A DNA stretch of 37,534 nucleotides from an uncultured Parvularcula sp. (GTDB lineage Bacteria; Pseudomonadota; Alphaproteobacteria; Caulobacterales; Parvularculaceae), in NCBI GenBank assembly GCA_937919225.1, contig CALFRH010000118.1, positions 1-37,534 on the forward strand, read 5' to 3'. Below the pieces are notes generated by a model, which did not search any database, was not told where the DNA came from, and saw nothing but the letters and a program-made list of their open reading frames with translations. The position numbers were made by a program, and so were the translations under genes. Within the stretch, counting starts at the first letter, position 1. The number at the start of each line of letters is the position of its first letter. Shown here piece after piece: positions 1 through 8,405 of the stretch.

Positions 1-202
1 AGGACTGGAGCAGGCCAAACGCCCCCACCACATTGGGGACTTTGCGCATCTGGACCGCCGCCCACACCTTCCGGTCAAAGAGGAGGAGGAAGGACAGGGA
101 GACCAAGAGAACCACCATGAGGCCCAAGGTCTGGAGCGCAGTAACAAAAACCGCGACAAGCGGCTGGTCCCAATTGCGCGTGACGAAAAAATCTAAATTC
201 AT
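1..202 (-). CDS. nuoH: NADH-quinone oxidoreductase subunit H (NuoH), N-terminal fragment
   Basis: Only the first 67 codons are inside the window; the gene runs off the left edge. NuoH is a membrane subunit of respiratory complex I, next to the quinone channel. The visible protein begins MNLDFFVTRNWDQPL, continues with one hydrophobic helix (about residues 18-41), then has DRKVWAAVQMRK and PNVVGAFGLLQS, the segment that follows the first helix in NuoH. The start is the first ATG after an in-frame stop, and its Shine-Dalgarno is weak. Oddities: the normally near-invariant RKGPNVVGP reads RKVPNVVGA here, and the gene upstream on the same strand is an RTX protease rather than nuoG, the usual neighbour. 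Identification is firm; whether the copy is fully functional cannot be judged from this fragment. Confidence 0.85.
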   Translation of the reverse strand, partial: MNLDFFVTRNWDQPLVAVFVTALQTLGLMVVLLVSLSFLLLFDRKVWAAVQMRKVPNVVGAFGLLQS

Positions 203-265
203 AGCTCGGGCGCTAGCAAAAGCCGCGGGCGCTGGAAAGCCTTATCGCTGGCCAAAGCTGCGGCC

Positions 266-357
266 TTAGGGCGCCGGGCGATCACACTAGATCGAAGAAA
301 GTTGGCTCACGCGAAAAACGAAGGCTCTACAGCATCTACCTCAATCAATCGACAGTC
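266..357 (-). repeat. Dispersed intergenic repeat, copy R1
   Basis: Read on the minus strand, this copy has the core TTTTTCGCG..TGAGCC.ACTTTCTTCGATC, then GTGATCGCCCGGCGCCCTAAG. It matches three other copies in the window, best at R4, where GAGCCTT.GTTTTTCGCG and GTGATCGCCCGGCG are shared. It lies between the M10 protease and nuoH, so it must be tolerated in or near the nuoH leader. Its left part overlaps a perfect 10-bp inverted repeat (CTACAGCATC at 327-336, GATGCTGTAG at 359-368). On the minus strand that hairpin is followed by a T5 run and could end transcription of the protease gene. Confidence 0.7.
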
Positions 358-381
358 TGATGCTGTAGGGCGAAGTAGCGC

Positions 382-3300
382 CTAAAGAAGTGCACCATCT
401 TCTGGGAGGGGGGGCAGATCGGCCCCCATCTCTTGTGGGTTGGCTGCACCCTCAAAAAGGAAGTCATTAGCGTCGAGGTCCCCGACCGATGCGTTCTCCA
501 AGACCGCAAGTAGAGTACTGCCGAGGCTCACCTGCACATCAGTACTGTCCTGAACCAATGTCAGGTCGCTAAAGCTCAAGACCGGCACGTCAGAGACGTC
601 GAACACGTCTTCGCCATCCACAAAGTCTGTGATGATGGTGGCGCCATCGGTCTCATGGATGACGAAAATGTCGCTGCCGCTCCCGCCCGTCAGGGTATCA
701 GCGCCGGCGCCCCCGTCGAGGGTATCGTTCCCTGCACCGCCAGCCAGCGTGTCATTGCCACCATACCCCGCAAGGAGATTGCTATTGCCATCACCAGTCA
801 GCGAATCGCCACTGCCATCACTGCCATAAATATCGGTGAAGTTCGAAAAGCTGTCCCCCGCCGCATCGCCCCCAGAAGCCGTGCCAGCGCCCAGATCCAC
901 CGTGACCCCGCTTGAGGAGTTTACGTACCTCAGACCGGTGGGACCGCTGTCCCCACCCTCCAAAATGTCAGCGCCAGTGCCGGATTCAATATAGTCGTAG
1001 CTGGTCCCCCCCACGAGGCTGTCATCACCGCTCCCGCCAACAATGTAATTCTGCCCGCCTTCACCAAAGATGGTGTCATTCCCGCCATCGCCGAAGATGA
1101 AATCGAAACTGCCGTCCCCGCCGTAAATCAGATCGTTGCCGCCGTTCCCGTAGAGATCGTCACTATCGCCGCCGCCGCGGATGGTATCTGCGCCTGACCC
1201 GCCGGTAATAGTGTCACGCCCGCCACCGCCTTCCAGTAAGTTCGCGCCCGACACGCTGGAAATGTCGTCATCATCGTCACCCCCTCTTAGGGTGTCGTCC
1301 CCCGCGCCGCCGGCGATGGTGTCATTTCCCCCATCACCATACACCAGATCATTGCTAACACCCGTCGTAATGAGGTCAGCCCCTGCCCCACCGGACGCGG
1401 TGATCGCCCCACCGCTCCCCAAGAGGGTATCATTGCCCCCATCGCCATTGAGGGTATCACTACCGCCATTGCCCGTGAGGCTGTCATCATCATTACCGCC
1501 GCTCAGGCTGTCGGCGTCATCCCCTCCCGTGATCGTATCATTTCCATCATCGCCACTGAGAATATTCAGTCCGCCCTCCGACGAAAGAACATCATTGCCT
1601 TCACCACCACGAGCGGTATCGTTCCCAAGACCCGTTCTAATCGTGTCGTTCCCACCAAGACCATTGATCGAGTCGTTCCCGCCAAGGCCGGACATGTCAT
1701 TGGCGCCATCATTCCCCATAAGGGTATCATCCCCTCCGGTACCGCCAAAGTCCGTCTGCACCGGTTCATAAACGCCAGGGGCATCATCGCCGATGAGGAG
1801 GTCATTCCCGTCTCCTCCCATGAGGAGATCAGCGCCGCCGAAGCCAACAATGGTGTCGTCTCCAGCACGTCCGTCGAGCACATTGTCGCTGGCCTCACCG
1901 ACAATCTCATCATTGTAGGCCGTAGCAACGACGCCTTCGAAACCAGACAATGTGTCCGTTACCCCGGCTTGGGTCATCACCATCATCTTAGGGTCAGAGA
2001 GGGCCAGCGTGACCCCTTGATCAAGATAAGAGAGATCGACAATGTCGAACCCCTCTCCCCCGTCGAGCCAGTCGCCGCCACCGCGACCATTGATCGTGTC
2101 ATCTCCAAGACCGCCCAGTAACCTATTGGCCCCGTTCGTGCCGCTCAACTCATCGCCAAAGGCTGAACCAATAAGCCCTTCGATCCCTAGAAGGGTATCA
2201 ATACCATTGGCCCCTAGATCAAAAACACCATCCGCTTTGGTCAGGTCGATGGCGATCCCTTCAGCCCCCGCCTCATAGGAGACGATATCGACCCCCGCCC
2301 CACCATTAAGAAGGTTATTGCCACTATAGCCGATAGGGGCTCCGGATAGGATATTTCCTAAATAATCCCAATACTGCGCATCAGCGAAACCCGCATCTGC
2401 ATTGTTCCCGATCAAGATATCATCCCCACTGCCGCCAAGGGCGTTTTCAACTTTCACGCCCTTCGCAATAGCAATGTTATAGGTCATGCCTGCCGTTGAT
2501 GAGAATGACTCTTCGCGCAAGTCGATGACCTGATCACCGGTATACTGCGACATATCGATTGTATCGATCCCGCCAGCATCCCAGATCGCGCCAATAATAT
2601 GGTCGCTACTACCCGACAGGGTCCAGCTGACATCACCGGTGTTGGAATTATATCCGTATACTGTATCCGTGGTATAGGTCGTGGTGTTGGCACCATAAAG
2701 TCGCTGTAGCGCAGCAATATCGTGCAGGAGAACACTATTGGCGAAATTGCCGCCGCCATAGCTGGCACCCGTCTCCCGTTCTGACCAATAGCTCATCATG
2801 GAGAACTGTCGGGAATCTTCAAAATACTCCGCTTGCGCCTCATAAGTTGTGGCGGCTGACCCATTATAGTCGCCGGGGTGAGCCAACCCCACCGCGTGGC
2901 CGACCTCATGCATAGCGGTCAGAAAGGCATAGGAGTTCTCGTTCTCGAGCCCGGCCTCACCAATATTCACCAATGATCCGGTAATGGTACCGGTAAAGCT
3001 ATTGCGATAGGTCACTGCCCAGCCGCCATTGGTGCTGTTCTCTGCCATTAGAGCCATGTCGACCTGACTATCATTGTCGACATAAACACCATCAGCGCCG
3101 GTGACCCGAACGAAAGTCAGATTGGCAACGTCCGCCAATTTCGAGATAGCGTACTCAACTTGGGCCAGCTCTGCTGCACTATAGGCGCGATGGTCACTGA
3201 TATCATCCGCATAGAACTGAACGTCGCTGTTGGCAGCGATCGCCGCATCACTCAAATAGCCATAGGTGACAACACCAGGGGTCCCCATGGCGTTATCATC

Positions 3301-3663
3301 GAAAAATCCATTGACCGCGGCGCCGGTCGTAACGTCATTGTCGTCATATTTGACGTTCCAGCGGGTGATCTGATCCCCTGCCCCCTCATAGGTGAGTGAG
3401 GATTTGGAATAGACATTGTCTGACTCGCTGAAGACCTGCGGCGCGAGAATATCGTAGGGATAAGCATCATCAACGCCGTCAATGTCGCCGCGATAGGGGA
3501 CAAACCCGATATGGAAGGCATCCCCGTCACCATGGACGTGACCATGGTCGTGCCGGTGTGCGCCCGCCAGGGCACCATTGTCTGCCGCCCCTCCTTCGGG
3601 GAGATCCGTTCCCCCCAAAAGGGTGGCTGCCCCTTCCCGCTTGGCGTCACATAGAGTGCACAT
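382..3663 (-). CDS. Serralysin-like secreted RTX metalloprotease (peptidase family M10)
   Basis: A predicted extracellular zinc endopeptidase of 1093 residues. Residues 252-262 read HEVGHAVGLAH, the metzincin zinc motif HExxHxxGxxH, and the Met-turn MSYWSE follows at 290-295. From about residue 410 to 1000 there are many calcium-binding RTX nonapeptides of the GGxGxD type. A C-terminal block (about 1000-1093, with DIFVIHETDG and ITDFVDGEDVFDVSD) looks like the M10 C-terminal/type I secretion region. There is no Sec signal, as expected for type I export, but no transporter genes lie in this window. The N-terminus carries CTLC at 2-5 and a histidine cluster, HRHDHGHVH, near residue 37. It is much longer than classical serralysins (about 470-500 residues) because the RTX region is expanded. 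The M64 protease gene is upstream on the same strand. The start has a GGAG motif nine bases upstream. Confidence 0.93.
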   Translation of the reverse strand: MCTLCDAKREGAATLLGGTDLPEGGAADNGALAGAHRHDHGHVHGDGDAFHIGFVPYRGDIDGVDDAYPYDILAPQVFSESDNVYSKSSLTYEGAGDQITRWNVKYDDNDVTTGAAVNGFFDDNAMGTPGVVTYGYLSDAAIAANSDVQFYADDISDHRAYSAAELAQVEYAISKLADVANLTFVRVTGADGVYVDNDSQVDMALMAENSTNGGWAVTYRNSFTGTITGSLVNIGEAGLENENSYAFLTAMHEVGHAVGLAHPGDYNGSAATTYEAQAEYFEDSRQFSMMSYWSERETGASYGGGNFANSVLLHDIAALQRLYGANTTTYTTDTVYGYNSNTGDVSWTLSGSSDHIIGAIWDAGGIDTIDMSQYTGDQVIDLREESFSSTAGMTYNIAIAKGVKVENALGGSGDDILIGNNADAGFADAQYWDYLGNILSGAPIGYSGNNLLNGGAGVDIVSYEAGAEGIAIDLTKADGVFDLGANGIDTLLGIEGLIGSAFGDELSGTNGANRLLGGLGDDTINGRGGGDWLDGGEGFDIVDLSYLDQGVTLALSDPKMMVMTQAGVTDTLSGFEGVVATAYNDEIVGEASDNVLDGRAGDDTIVGFGGADLLMGGDGNDLLIGDDAPGVYEPVQTDFGGTGGDDTLMGNDGANDMSGLGGNDSINGLGGNDTIRTGLGNDTARGGEGNDVLSSEGGLNILSGDDGNDTITGGDDADSLSGGNDDDSLTGNGGSDTLNGDGGNDTLLGSGGAITASGGAGADLITTGVSNDLVYGDGGNDTIAGGAGDDTLRGGDDDDDISSVSGANLLEGGGGRDTITGGSGADTIRGGGDSDDLYGNGGNDLIYGGDGSFDFIFGDGGNDTIFGEGGQNYIVGGSGDDSLVGGTSYDYIESGTGADILEGGDSGPTGLRYVNSSSGVTVDLGAGTASGGDAAGDSFSNFTDIYGSDGSGDSLTGDGNSNLLAGYGGNDTLAGGAGNDTLDGGAGADTLTGGSGSDIFVIHETDGATIITDFVDGEDVFDVSDVPVLSFSDLTLVQDSTDVQVSLGSTLLAVLENASVGDLDANDFLFEGAANPQEMGADLPPLPEDGALL

Positions 3664-3823
3664 ACCGGCTCGCTCCGAGTTTGCAGTGTCGAATTAGCGC
3701 CCGAACGCAACTTTTCACTGAAATGATGGCGGTCAATTCTATGTGTTAACGTTACCCAAGAATGAGCATTTCGCTTCAGTTTTTTTAAAAATACCCCAGG
3801 CTCTGACAGCATTGTTCAAACTG

Positions 3824-3907
3824 GATGATACCGAAGCCTTAGGGTCATCATTTATTCGCGCGTGGGCCGACATTCACTGATCAACGCTGACCATCCGGCA
3901 CGCTAAA
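3824..3907 (+). repeat. Dispersed intergenic repeat, copy R2
   Basis: This copy carries TTATTCGCGCGTGGGCCGAC, ATTCACTGATCAACG, and the end CCGGCACGCTAA. It is the most diverged of the four, with about nine extra bases before the core. It sits between the two RTX protease genes. The CTA at 3903-3905, inside the conserved end of the repeat (GCTA in all copies except R1 and R3, which have CCTA), is the TAG stop codon of the M64 gene read on the other strand. Confidence 0.6.
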
Positions 3908-5357
3908 CAAGGGCATTGTCGAAAGTGTCCCCCGCCAAAAGATCGTCGCCCGCCCCACCAAAGAGCAGGTCGTTCCCCGCTGCCCCCTCTAAAGTATCGT
4001 CCCCCAGAGCCCCATCAAGCGTGTCGTCCCCCCCAAGGCCCCTAATGTCATCGTGGGTTGCCGTTCCCGTCAATTGTTCAGCCCCTTCGGTGCCATTGAT
4101 GATACTTCCCGAAGTCGTGACCACCCAATTGATGGTCTGCGTGAGGCTCTCAAGGCCGATGCGCACCAGGGGCGTCGGATCGGTGACAACGGCAGTTATG
4201 GTGCGATCACCCGTCCCAAGCTCAAGCGCATTGACATCGAGGCTACCGCCATCAACCCCTTCCAAAACTTCTCCGTCTAAGAACCATTCAATATCGAAAA
4301 TACGATCGTCAACTGTTTCAACCCAGAGCATGGCGGGGTTGAGAATATTTCCGACGACATCCTCAAAGGCATATCGGTCTACCGGATCCACTTCTTCATA
4401 ATGCTGAAGAATGAACGCTTCTTTCGAAACAGCGTTAAAGGGCTTGTTAAGAGCGCGCATTTTCGACGTGCCGGTCGGCCGGTAAAGGCCATCCTCGTAA
4501 TAGCGCCCTCCCTCGTAAACGCCGACAATGCCAAGCTCACCATCGTGAAACCCAATCCAATGGTCCCATTTGGCCCCCGTGGGATCCGTCGTGATGTTTG
4601 CGGAACTCCGCTCACCGCCAATGTAGGTGCCCGACCCTGAACTCCAATATTCATCGTCTAAGTCAGCATAGGAATGACCAAGCTCGTGGAGCGCCAACTC
4701 GGTCGCATCTCTGTGACCGGCGGCGTAAACGCCGTAAGCCCCGCCGCACCCGCCATAGCGCTCAGCGTTGATAGACCCTAGACGGGCATCAATATCGACA
4801 CCTTGCGGGATCACGGCCTCAATGGCGCTGTTCGCTAACCGCTCCTCCAAATAGAGGCAATGGCTCACACTCCCCCGCCAGGAATAGGAGGCGTTAAAGG
4901 CCGTATCAACGTAAATGCCTGAACCGGGTCGATCCGCCCCCCTCTCCGCAGAAGCCTGAAAAACGGCATGCACATTAAAAAAGGCGGCATACTGTCCAAA
5001 TGGGTCGGACGTAGCGAGCATGGCCTCGAACTGCGCTGTCACGTCGGCAATAAATAGGTCCCTATCCGCCGCCAGGTACCCATCACCCACGAACCAAATG
5101 TCGATGCGATTATCGGAGGCGCCATTTTGAACGATGGGGATATATTCAGGGCCGTCACCGGGAGCAGGCTCCGGCGAATAAGACGTCCCCACCGCCGCAG
5201 CGTGAAAGAAACTGACGGGCCCATCGTTCCCAACAGTGCGATAGGCGGCGTCAATTGGATTTAAGACAGCATCGTCCTCGTCAGGGCGTGCAAATTCACG
5301 AAAGGCCCCTGCATACTCCTCGGTGAGGAGGCTCTCATCACTACCCAGCCACACCAT
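3903..5357 (-). CDS. Secreted RTX metallopeptidase of the M64 (IgA peptidase-like) family
   Basis: A predicted secreted zinc peptidase of 484 residues. The M64 signatures are WFVGDGYLAADRDLFIADV (about 88-106), FFNVHAVFQASAERGAD (about 126-142) and the zinc site HELGHSYADLDDEYW at 224-238. The C-terminus has four or so RTX calcium-binding repeats (GLGGDDTLDG, GAAGNDLLFG, GGAGDDLLAG) and then stops only eight residues later at DTFDNALV. That is short compared with the roughly 50-residue tail usually found after RTX repeats in type I exported proteins. No Sec signal is seen. A GGAGAGG Shine-Dalgarno seven bases before the ATG supports this start. The gene lies between repeat copies R2 and R3 and is followed on the same strand by the M10 protease. 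The function is solid at family level; the natural substrate is unknown. Confidence 0.88.
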   Translation of the reverse strand: MVWLGSDESLLTEEYAGAFREFARPDEDDAVLNPIDAAYRTVGNDGPVSFFHAAAVGTSYSPEPAPGDGPEYIPIVQNGASDNRIDIWFVGDGYLAADRDLFIADVTAQFEAMLATSDPFGQYAAFFNVHAVFQASAERGADRPGSGIYVDTAFNASYSWRGSVSHCLYLEERLANSAIEAVIPQGVDIDARLGSINAERYGGCGGAYGVYAAGHRDATELALHELGHSYADLDDEYWSSGSGTYIGGERSSANITTDPTGAKWDHWIGFHDGELGIVGVYEGGRYYEDGLYRPTGTSKMRALNKPFNAVSKEAFILQHYEEVDPVDRYAFEDVVGNILNPAMLWVETVDDRIFDIEWFLDGEVLEGVDGGSLDVNALELGTGDRTITAVVTDPTPLVRIGLESLTQTINWVVTTSGSIINGTEGAEQLTGTATHDDIRGLGGDDTLDGALGDDTLEGAAGNDLLFGGAGDDLLAGDTFDNALV

Positions 5358-5444
5358 CCGGCGGCCTCTCCATCGCTACCTCTATTCCCCTTTAACGAGA
5401 AAATGAGGCGCCGTGTAGACGCAATTGGCGCCTACCGCATCAGA

Positions 5445-5531
5445 GTGTCTGATCGGACCATGCAGACGCTATCGCTTTTTTCGCGCGTGAGCCGACTTTC
5501 GCTGATCCACGTTAGCCGCAAAGCGCCCTAG
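5445..5531 (+). repeat. Dispersed intergenic repeat, copy R3
   Basis: The core reads TTTTTTCGCGCGTGAGCCGAC then TTTCGCTGATCCACGTTAGC, ending GCGCCCTAG. A short inverted pair (TCAGA, TCTGA) precedes the core, in the place where R4 has CTGATT/AATCAG. It lies between the porin stop and the M64 start, in the same orientation as R2 and opposite to R1. Confidence 0.65.
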
Positions 5532-5592
5532 TCCTTTGATTATGCATCAACTTTCCACCCAAATTGGAAGTCAATTTGAGTGGGTCGATGCA

Positions 5593-6741
5593 CTAGAAGG
5601 AGAGATCGACCCCAAGGCGTACACCCAGCGCCAGGGCATCATCGATAGTGCTGTCCGCAGCCGGGTTGATAATATATTGAATGTTCGGCTGGAGGCTGAT
5701 CCGAGGGGCAATTTGGGCCGCATAGCTAAGCTCAATATTCAACTCACCATCCTCAAGGGTATCATCTGCCCGTTTTGCCGGATCCCCGACACCGCCATAG
5801 GTGAAGGCAATGCCCGCCGCGTCATCGGGACGGGCGTTCCAGAACCCGGAACGGACAAGGCCGCCAGAGATATAATGATCATACTTGTTAAACTCACCAT
5901 CCGCCAAGCCGAGGCGGCCAAAAATCGTTAAGTCGCCGGAGGCACCGCCGGTCGGTACGACCACCTCACCGCGGACATAGCCACCTGCATTGCCATCATC
6001 CACCAGACCAGGAGAGCCGATCGCTTCAAATTCCTCTGAGTACTGCCAATATCCCGCAAGCAATTTGCCCCAATCCCCGCTGCGTTCGAACTCCGCAACA
6101 ACGAGAAAACCGTCCTCATCATCAAAGCCGATAGCGACACGACGAGGATCATCCAGATCGCCCGGGACGGCATCTGCCAAAATAACTCGCACTTTGGTGT
6201 TGTCAGTAAACGCATAATCGCCGCGAACAGCAAGGCCTGTAAAGGGAAACTCAATGGGGCCATTTTCGCCAGATTGAGCAATATCAAGCCCCATACCGTG
6301 TGAGGCGTTCACAAAGAAATTCGCACTCTCCAATACATCGAACTCAGAATTTAACTGCGTTAGGCCTGCACGGAATGAAGCGCGCGCACCTGCAAGCTGG
6401 ACCCACGCCTCATTGACGCGGGTGGTTTCAAACCCTGTTTCAATGCCACTAACAGTCTGGTCATCACCAAAAAGATCACCCGTTGGCGCGCCGCCATTTG
6501 CATGGACAGCATAAAGATTGAACGTAATCCCCTCTTCTTGACCGAAGGCTTGCCAACTTTTCGAGGCAATAACTTCAAAAAGATCAGCGACACGCACACC
6601 ATCATGAATGCCGCCACCGCCATTCACAAAAATATCCGCCGTGTATCCTGCCTCTATCTGGGGATTTGCTAAAGCGGTTGCCCCACATGTGAATGCTGCA
6701 ATTCCAGAAACAAGCGCGTACGCCACTGTGCGTTGAATCAT
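5593..6741 (-). CDS. OprB-type outer-membrane porin
   Basis: A predicted beta-barrel porin of 382 residues. The mature part has the alternating, Asp/Gly-rich strands and turns of the carbohydrate-selective OprB family (for example EAWVQLAGARASFRAGLTQ and LLAGYWQYSEEF) and ends in a C-terminal phenylalanine (LGVRLGVDLSF), the usual signal for barrel insertion by BAM. The start used here is MIQRTVAYALV, which opens a normal Sec signal peptide ending near ALA-NPQ and has AGAGG six bases upstream. A longer ORF start 12 codons earlier would add charged residues before the signal. A perfect Fur-like palindrome lies about 120 bases upstream, so expression may respond to iron. The substrate is not known; OprB relatives pass sugars and small anionic solutes. 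Confidence 0.82.
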   Translation of the reverse strand: MIQRTVAYALVSGIAAFTCGATALANPQIEAGYTADIFVNGGGGIHDGVRVADLFEVIASKSWQAFGQEEGITFNLYAVHANGGAPTGDLFGDDQTVSGIETGFETTRVNEAWVQLAGARASFRAGLTQLNSEFDVLESANFFVNASHGMGLDIAQSGENGPIEFPFTGLAVRGDYAFTDNTKVRVILADAVPGDLDDPRRVAIGFDDEDGFLVVAEFERSGDWGKLLAGYWQYSEEFEAIGSPGLVDDGNAGGYVRGEVVVPTGGASGDLTIFGRLGLADGEFNKYDHYISGGLVRSGFWNARPDDAAGIAFTYGGVGDPAKRADDTLEDGELNIELSYAAQIAPRISLQPNIQYIINPAADSTIDDALALGVRLGVDLSF

Positions 6742-7023
6742 CAATACCTCTTTGAGTATGCGCCTTCTGCCGGGCACAGATCCGTCAAACAGGTGTGTGT
6801 TAGATCAAACCCACACCGTCGCATAGTGCGGCAGATCGTAATATTCGCACAAATGATGGCTAATGAAAATCATTATAACAATTTAATGCATGCTTTCTAA
6901 TTTGATAACAAATCTCATACTCATATTCAAACAAAAGGGGAGGATGAGAAAGTTCTCAACCTCCCTTGTTTAGAGCGAATTCCCGCCCCGGTCGGGGCAA
7001 AGGTCGGTGTCGTCAGTGCATAT
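6742..7023. promoter_or_regulatory. AT-rich intergenic region upstream of the porin
   Basis: This gap of about 280 bases separates the porin from the DUF1993 gene. Its middle (about 6840-6935) is clearly more AT-rich than the surroundings and holds the Fur-like palindrome. No tRNA, terminator with a good T-run or plausible small gene was seen. Confidence 0.4.
6861..6875 (-). promoter_or_regulatory. Fur-type iron box upstream of the porin gene
   Basis: TAATGA AAA TCATTA is a perfect 6-3-6 palindrome and fits the Fur consensus GATAATGATAATCATTATC well. On the minus strand it reads TTATAATGATTTTCATTAG, close to the two other iron-type sites in the window (both have ATAATGA followed by TTGCAAT). 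The position upstream of the porin suggests iron-dependent repression. This is inferred from sequence only. Confidence 0.6.
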
Positions 7024-7536
7024 CTACCGCGAAGGAGCCGCTAAATAATCCCGCTTGCCGATCGGCACACCACAAGCCCGCAAAAGTCCGTAGGTCATGC
7101 TTGTGTGAAAGTAGAGGTTAGGCAGAATAAATCCCTGAAGGTAAGCTAACCTGGGTAGGGTCATCTCCGCCCCGCCAGCCGGAAAAGTGATGGGACCGTC
7201 GGGATTGGCGTTAATGGCCTCATCGCTGATGGTTGCCACCAACTCCTTGGCCTTGGCCACGCGGGCGCGCAGGTCAGCGAAACTTTCCTCTGTATCGGGA
7301 ATGCTGGGCACATCCTGCCCGGCCAATCGCGCAAGACCGCGAACCGGCAACTCCGTTGCAATCTGAACCTGCCGCACCATCGGGAACATGTCAGGGGTAA
7401 ACCGCCAATTGAGGTAGACCGCCTCATCTACTTCTTGTTCGGCGGCATGGGCTTCAGCTTTCGCCAAAACACCATCAAGGCCCCTGAGCATTTGATCGGC
7501 GGCCGTCCGAGCGACCTGAGCGGGGGTAAGAGACAT
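7024..7536 (-). CDS. DUF1993 family protein
   Basis: A 170-residue soluble protein starting MSLTPAQVARTAADQMLRGL. It has the features of the DUF1993 family, a helical-bundle group related to the DinB/YfiT-like folds: LAKAEAHAAEQ near the start, WRFTPDMFPMVRQVQIATE in the middle, and LPRLAYLQGFILPNLYFHTSMTYGLLRACGVP at the end. The family has no established biochemical activity; metal-dependent enzyme relatives exist, but no function is claimed here. The start is supported by AAAGGA upstream; an in-frame extension would run into the divergent gene. It is transcribed divergently from the DUF938 gene with about 56 bases between starts. Confidence 0.8.
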   Translation of the reverse strand: MSLTPAQVARTAADQMLRGLDGVLAKAEAHAAEQEVDEAVYLNWRFTPDMFPMVRQVQIATELPVRGLARLAGQDVPSIPDTEESFADLRARVAKAKELVATISDEAINANPDGPITFPAGGAEMTLPRLAYLQGFILPNLYFHTSMTYGLLRACGVPIGKRDYLAAPSR

Positions 7537-7592
7537 GGGGCATTTCCTTTTGCTGACATCATCGTCTACTGACGCCATATGGAGAACGTGCG

Positions 7593-8267
7593 ATGAATGA
7601 CAACCAACGGGGCGAAGACGGCCAAGAAATAGCCCTTGAAGCGCGGCAGCCTGAGGGGGTGAAACTCTACTCTCCATCGGTCGCTCGAAATAAAGAGCCA
7701 CTCCGAGAGGTCTTCCAACGTCTCATGCCTCTGTCGGGACAGATCCTGGAGATTGCCTCCGGCACCGGGGAGCATGGGGCCCATATTGCGGGCGCCATCC
7801 CTGACCTCCATTGGCAGCCCTCCGACCCGGACGCTACGTCGCGTGCGAGCATTTCAGCCTGGGCCGAAGACGTCCCGGACGGACGCATGGCCCCGCCCCT
7901 CGCCCTCGTCACCAACGAACACGGATGGTGGCAGTCCCCCGCCGTCCCGACGGATGTAACGGGAGTCGTCTGTATCAATATGATTCACATCGCGCCCTTC
8001 TCCGCCGCTGAAGGATTGTTCGAGGGCGCCGCCGCTCTTCTCTCGCCTGGCGGAAAATTGTTCCTCTACGGCCCGTTTAAACGCCGGGGCGTCACTGCGG
8101 AGAGTAATGAGCGGTTCGACGCCGACCTCAAACGGCGCGACCCGGCTTGGGGGGTGCGTGACCTTGACGACCAAATTCAGCCCTTGGGCGCCCGCTTCGC
8201 AATGCAGTTGACGGATATTGTCGAAATGCCCGCGAATAATTTGAGCGTCGTGTTTGAGAAGGGGTAG
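7593..8267 (+). CDS. DUF938 SAM-dependent methyltransferase-like protein
   Basis: A 224-residue cytoplasmic protein. It has the DUF938 pattern: KLYSPSVARNKEPL near residue 24, the SAM-binding glycine motif LEIASGTGEHGAHIA at about 52-66, LHWQPSDPD as motif II, CINMIHIAPFSAAEGLF in the middle, and GGKLFLYGPFKRRG as the post-core motif. The Rossmann-type methyltransferase fold is clear; the substrate is unknown for the family. The start has GGAG eight bases upstream. A hairpin followed by TTTT downstream probably ends the transcript. The convergent neighbour is rsmD. Confidence 0.85.
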   Translation: MNDNQRGEDGQEIALEARQPEGVKLYSPSVARNKEPLREVFQRLMPLSGQILEIASGTGEHGAHIAGAIPDLHWQPSDPDATSRASISAWAEDVPDGRMAPPLALVTNEHGWWQSPAVPTDVTGVVCINMIHIAPFSAAEGLFEGAAALLSPGGKLFLYGPFKRRGVTAESNERFDADLKRRDPAWGVRDLDDQIQPLGARFAMQLTDIVEMPANNLSVVFEKG

Positions 8268-8287
8268 GGCAAAAGTCCCTGTCATCG

Positions 8288-8336
8288 CCCCGTGTGCGAC
8301 GCGGCATGAAATGACGCGCTGCAAACACGGGGTTTT
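8288..8336 (+). terminator. Terminator-like hairpin after the DUF938 gene
   Basis: CCCCGTGT (8288-8295) and ACACGGGG (8325-8332) form a perfect 8-bp stem, followed at once by TTTT. The 29-base loop is long and can pair further. It lies between converging genes; the T-run favours the plus strand. Confidence 0.5.
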
Positions 8337-8405
8337 CCGGACCTGGGGCTTAGATCCCGCGTCTGCAGTGCGTGACTTCGCCCCGCGCCGCGCGCGGGAA
8401 GACGA

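Noticed and set aside
629-2278. Several plus-strand frames with proline- and serine-rich products across the M10 gene
   Set aside because: They are antisense to RTX repeats, have biased composition and no ribosome sites.
600-2450. Regular short repeats in DNA that could suggest a CRISPR array or minisatellite
   Set aside because: They are the codons of RTX nonapeptides in the M10 protease; spacing follows the protein repeat and the units are not identical.
382-5357. Type I secretion transporter genes next to the RTX proteases
   Set aside because: None of the neighbouring genes encodes an ABC transporter, membrane fusion protein or TolC-like protein.
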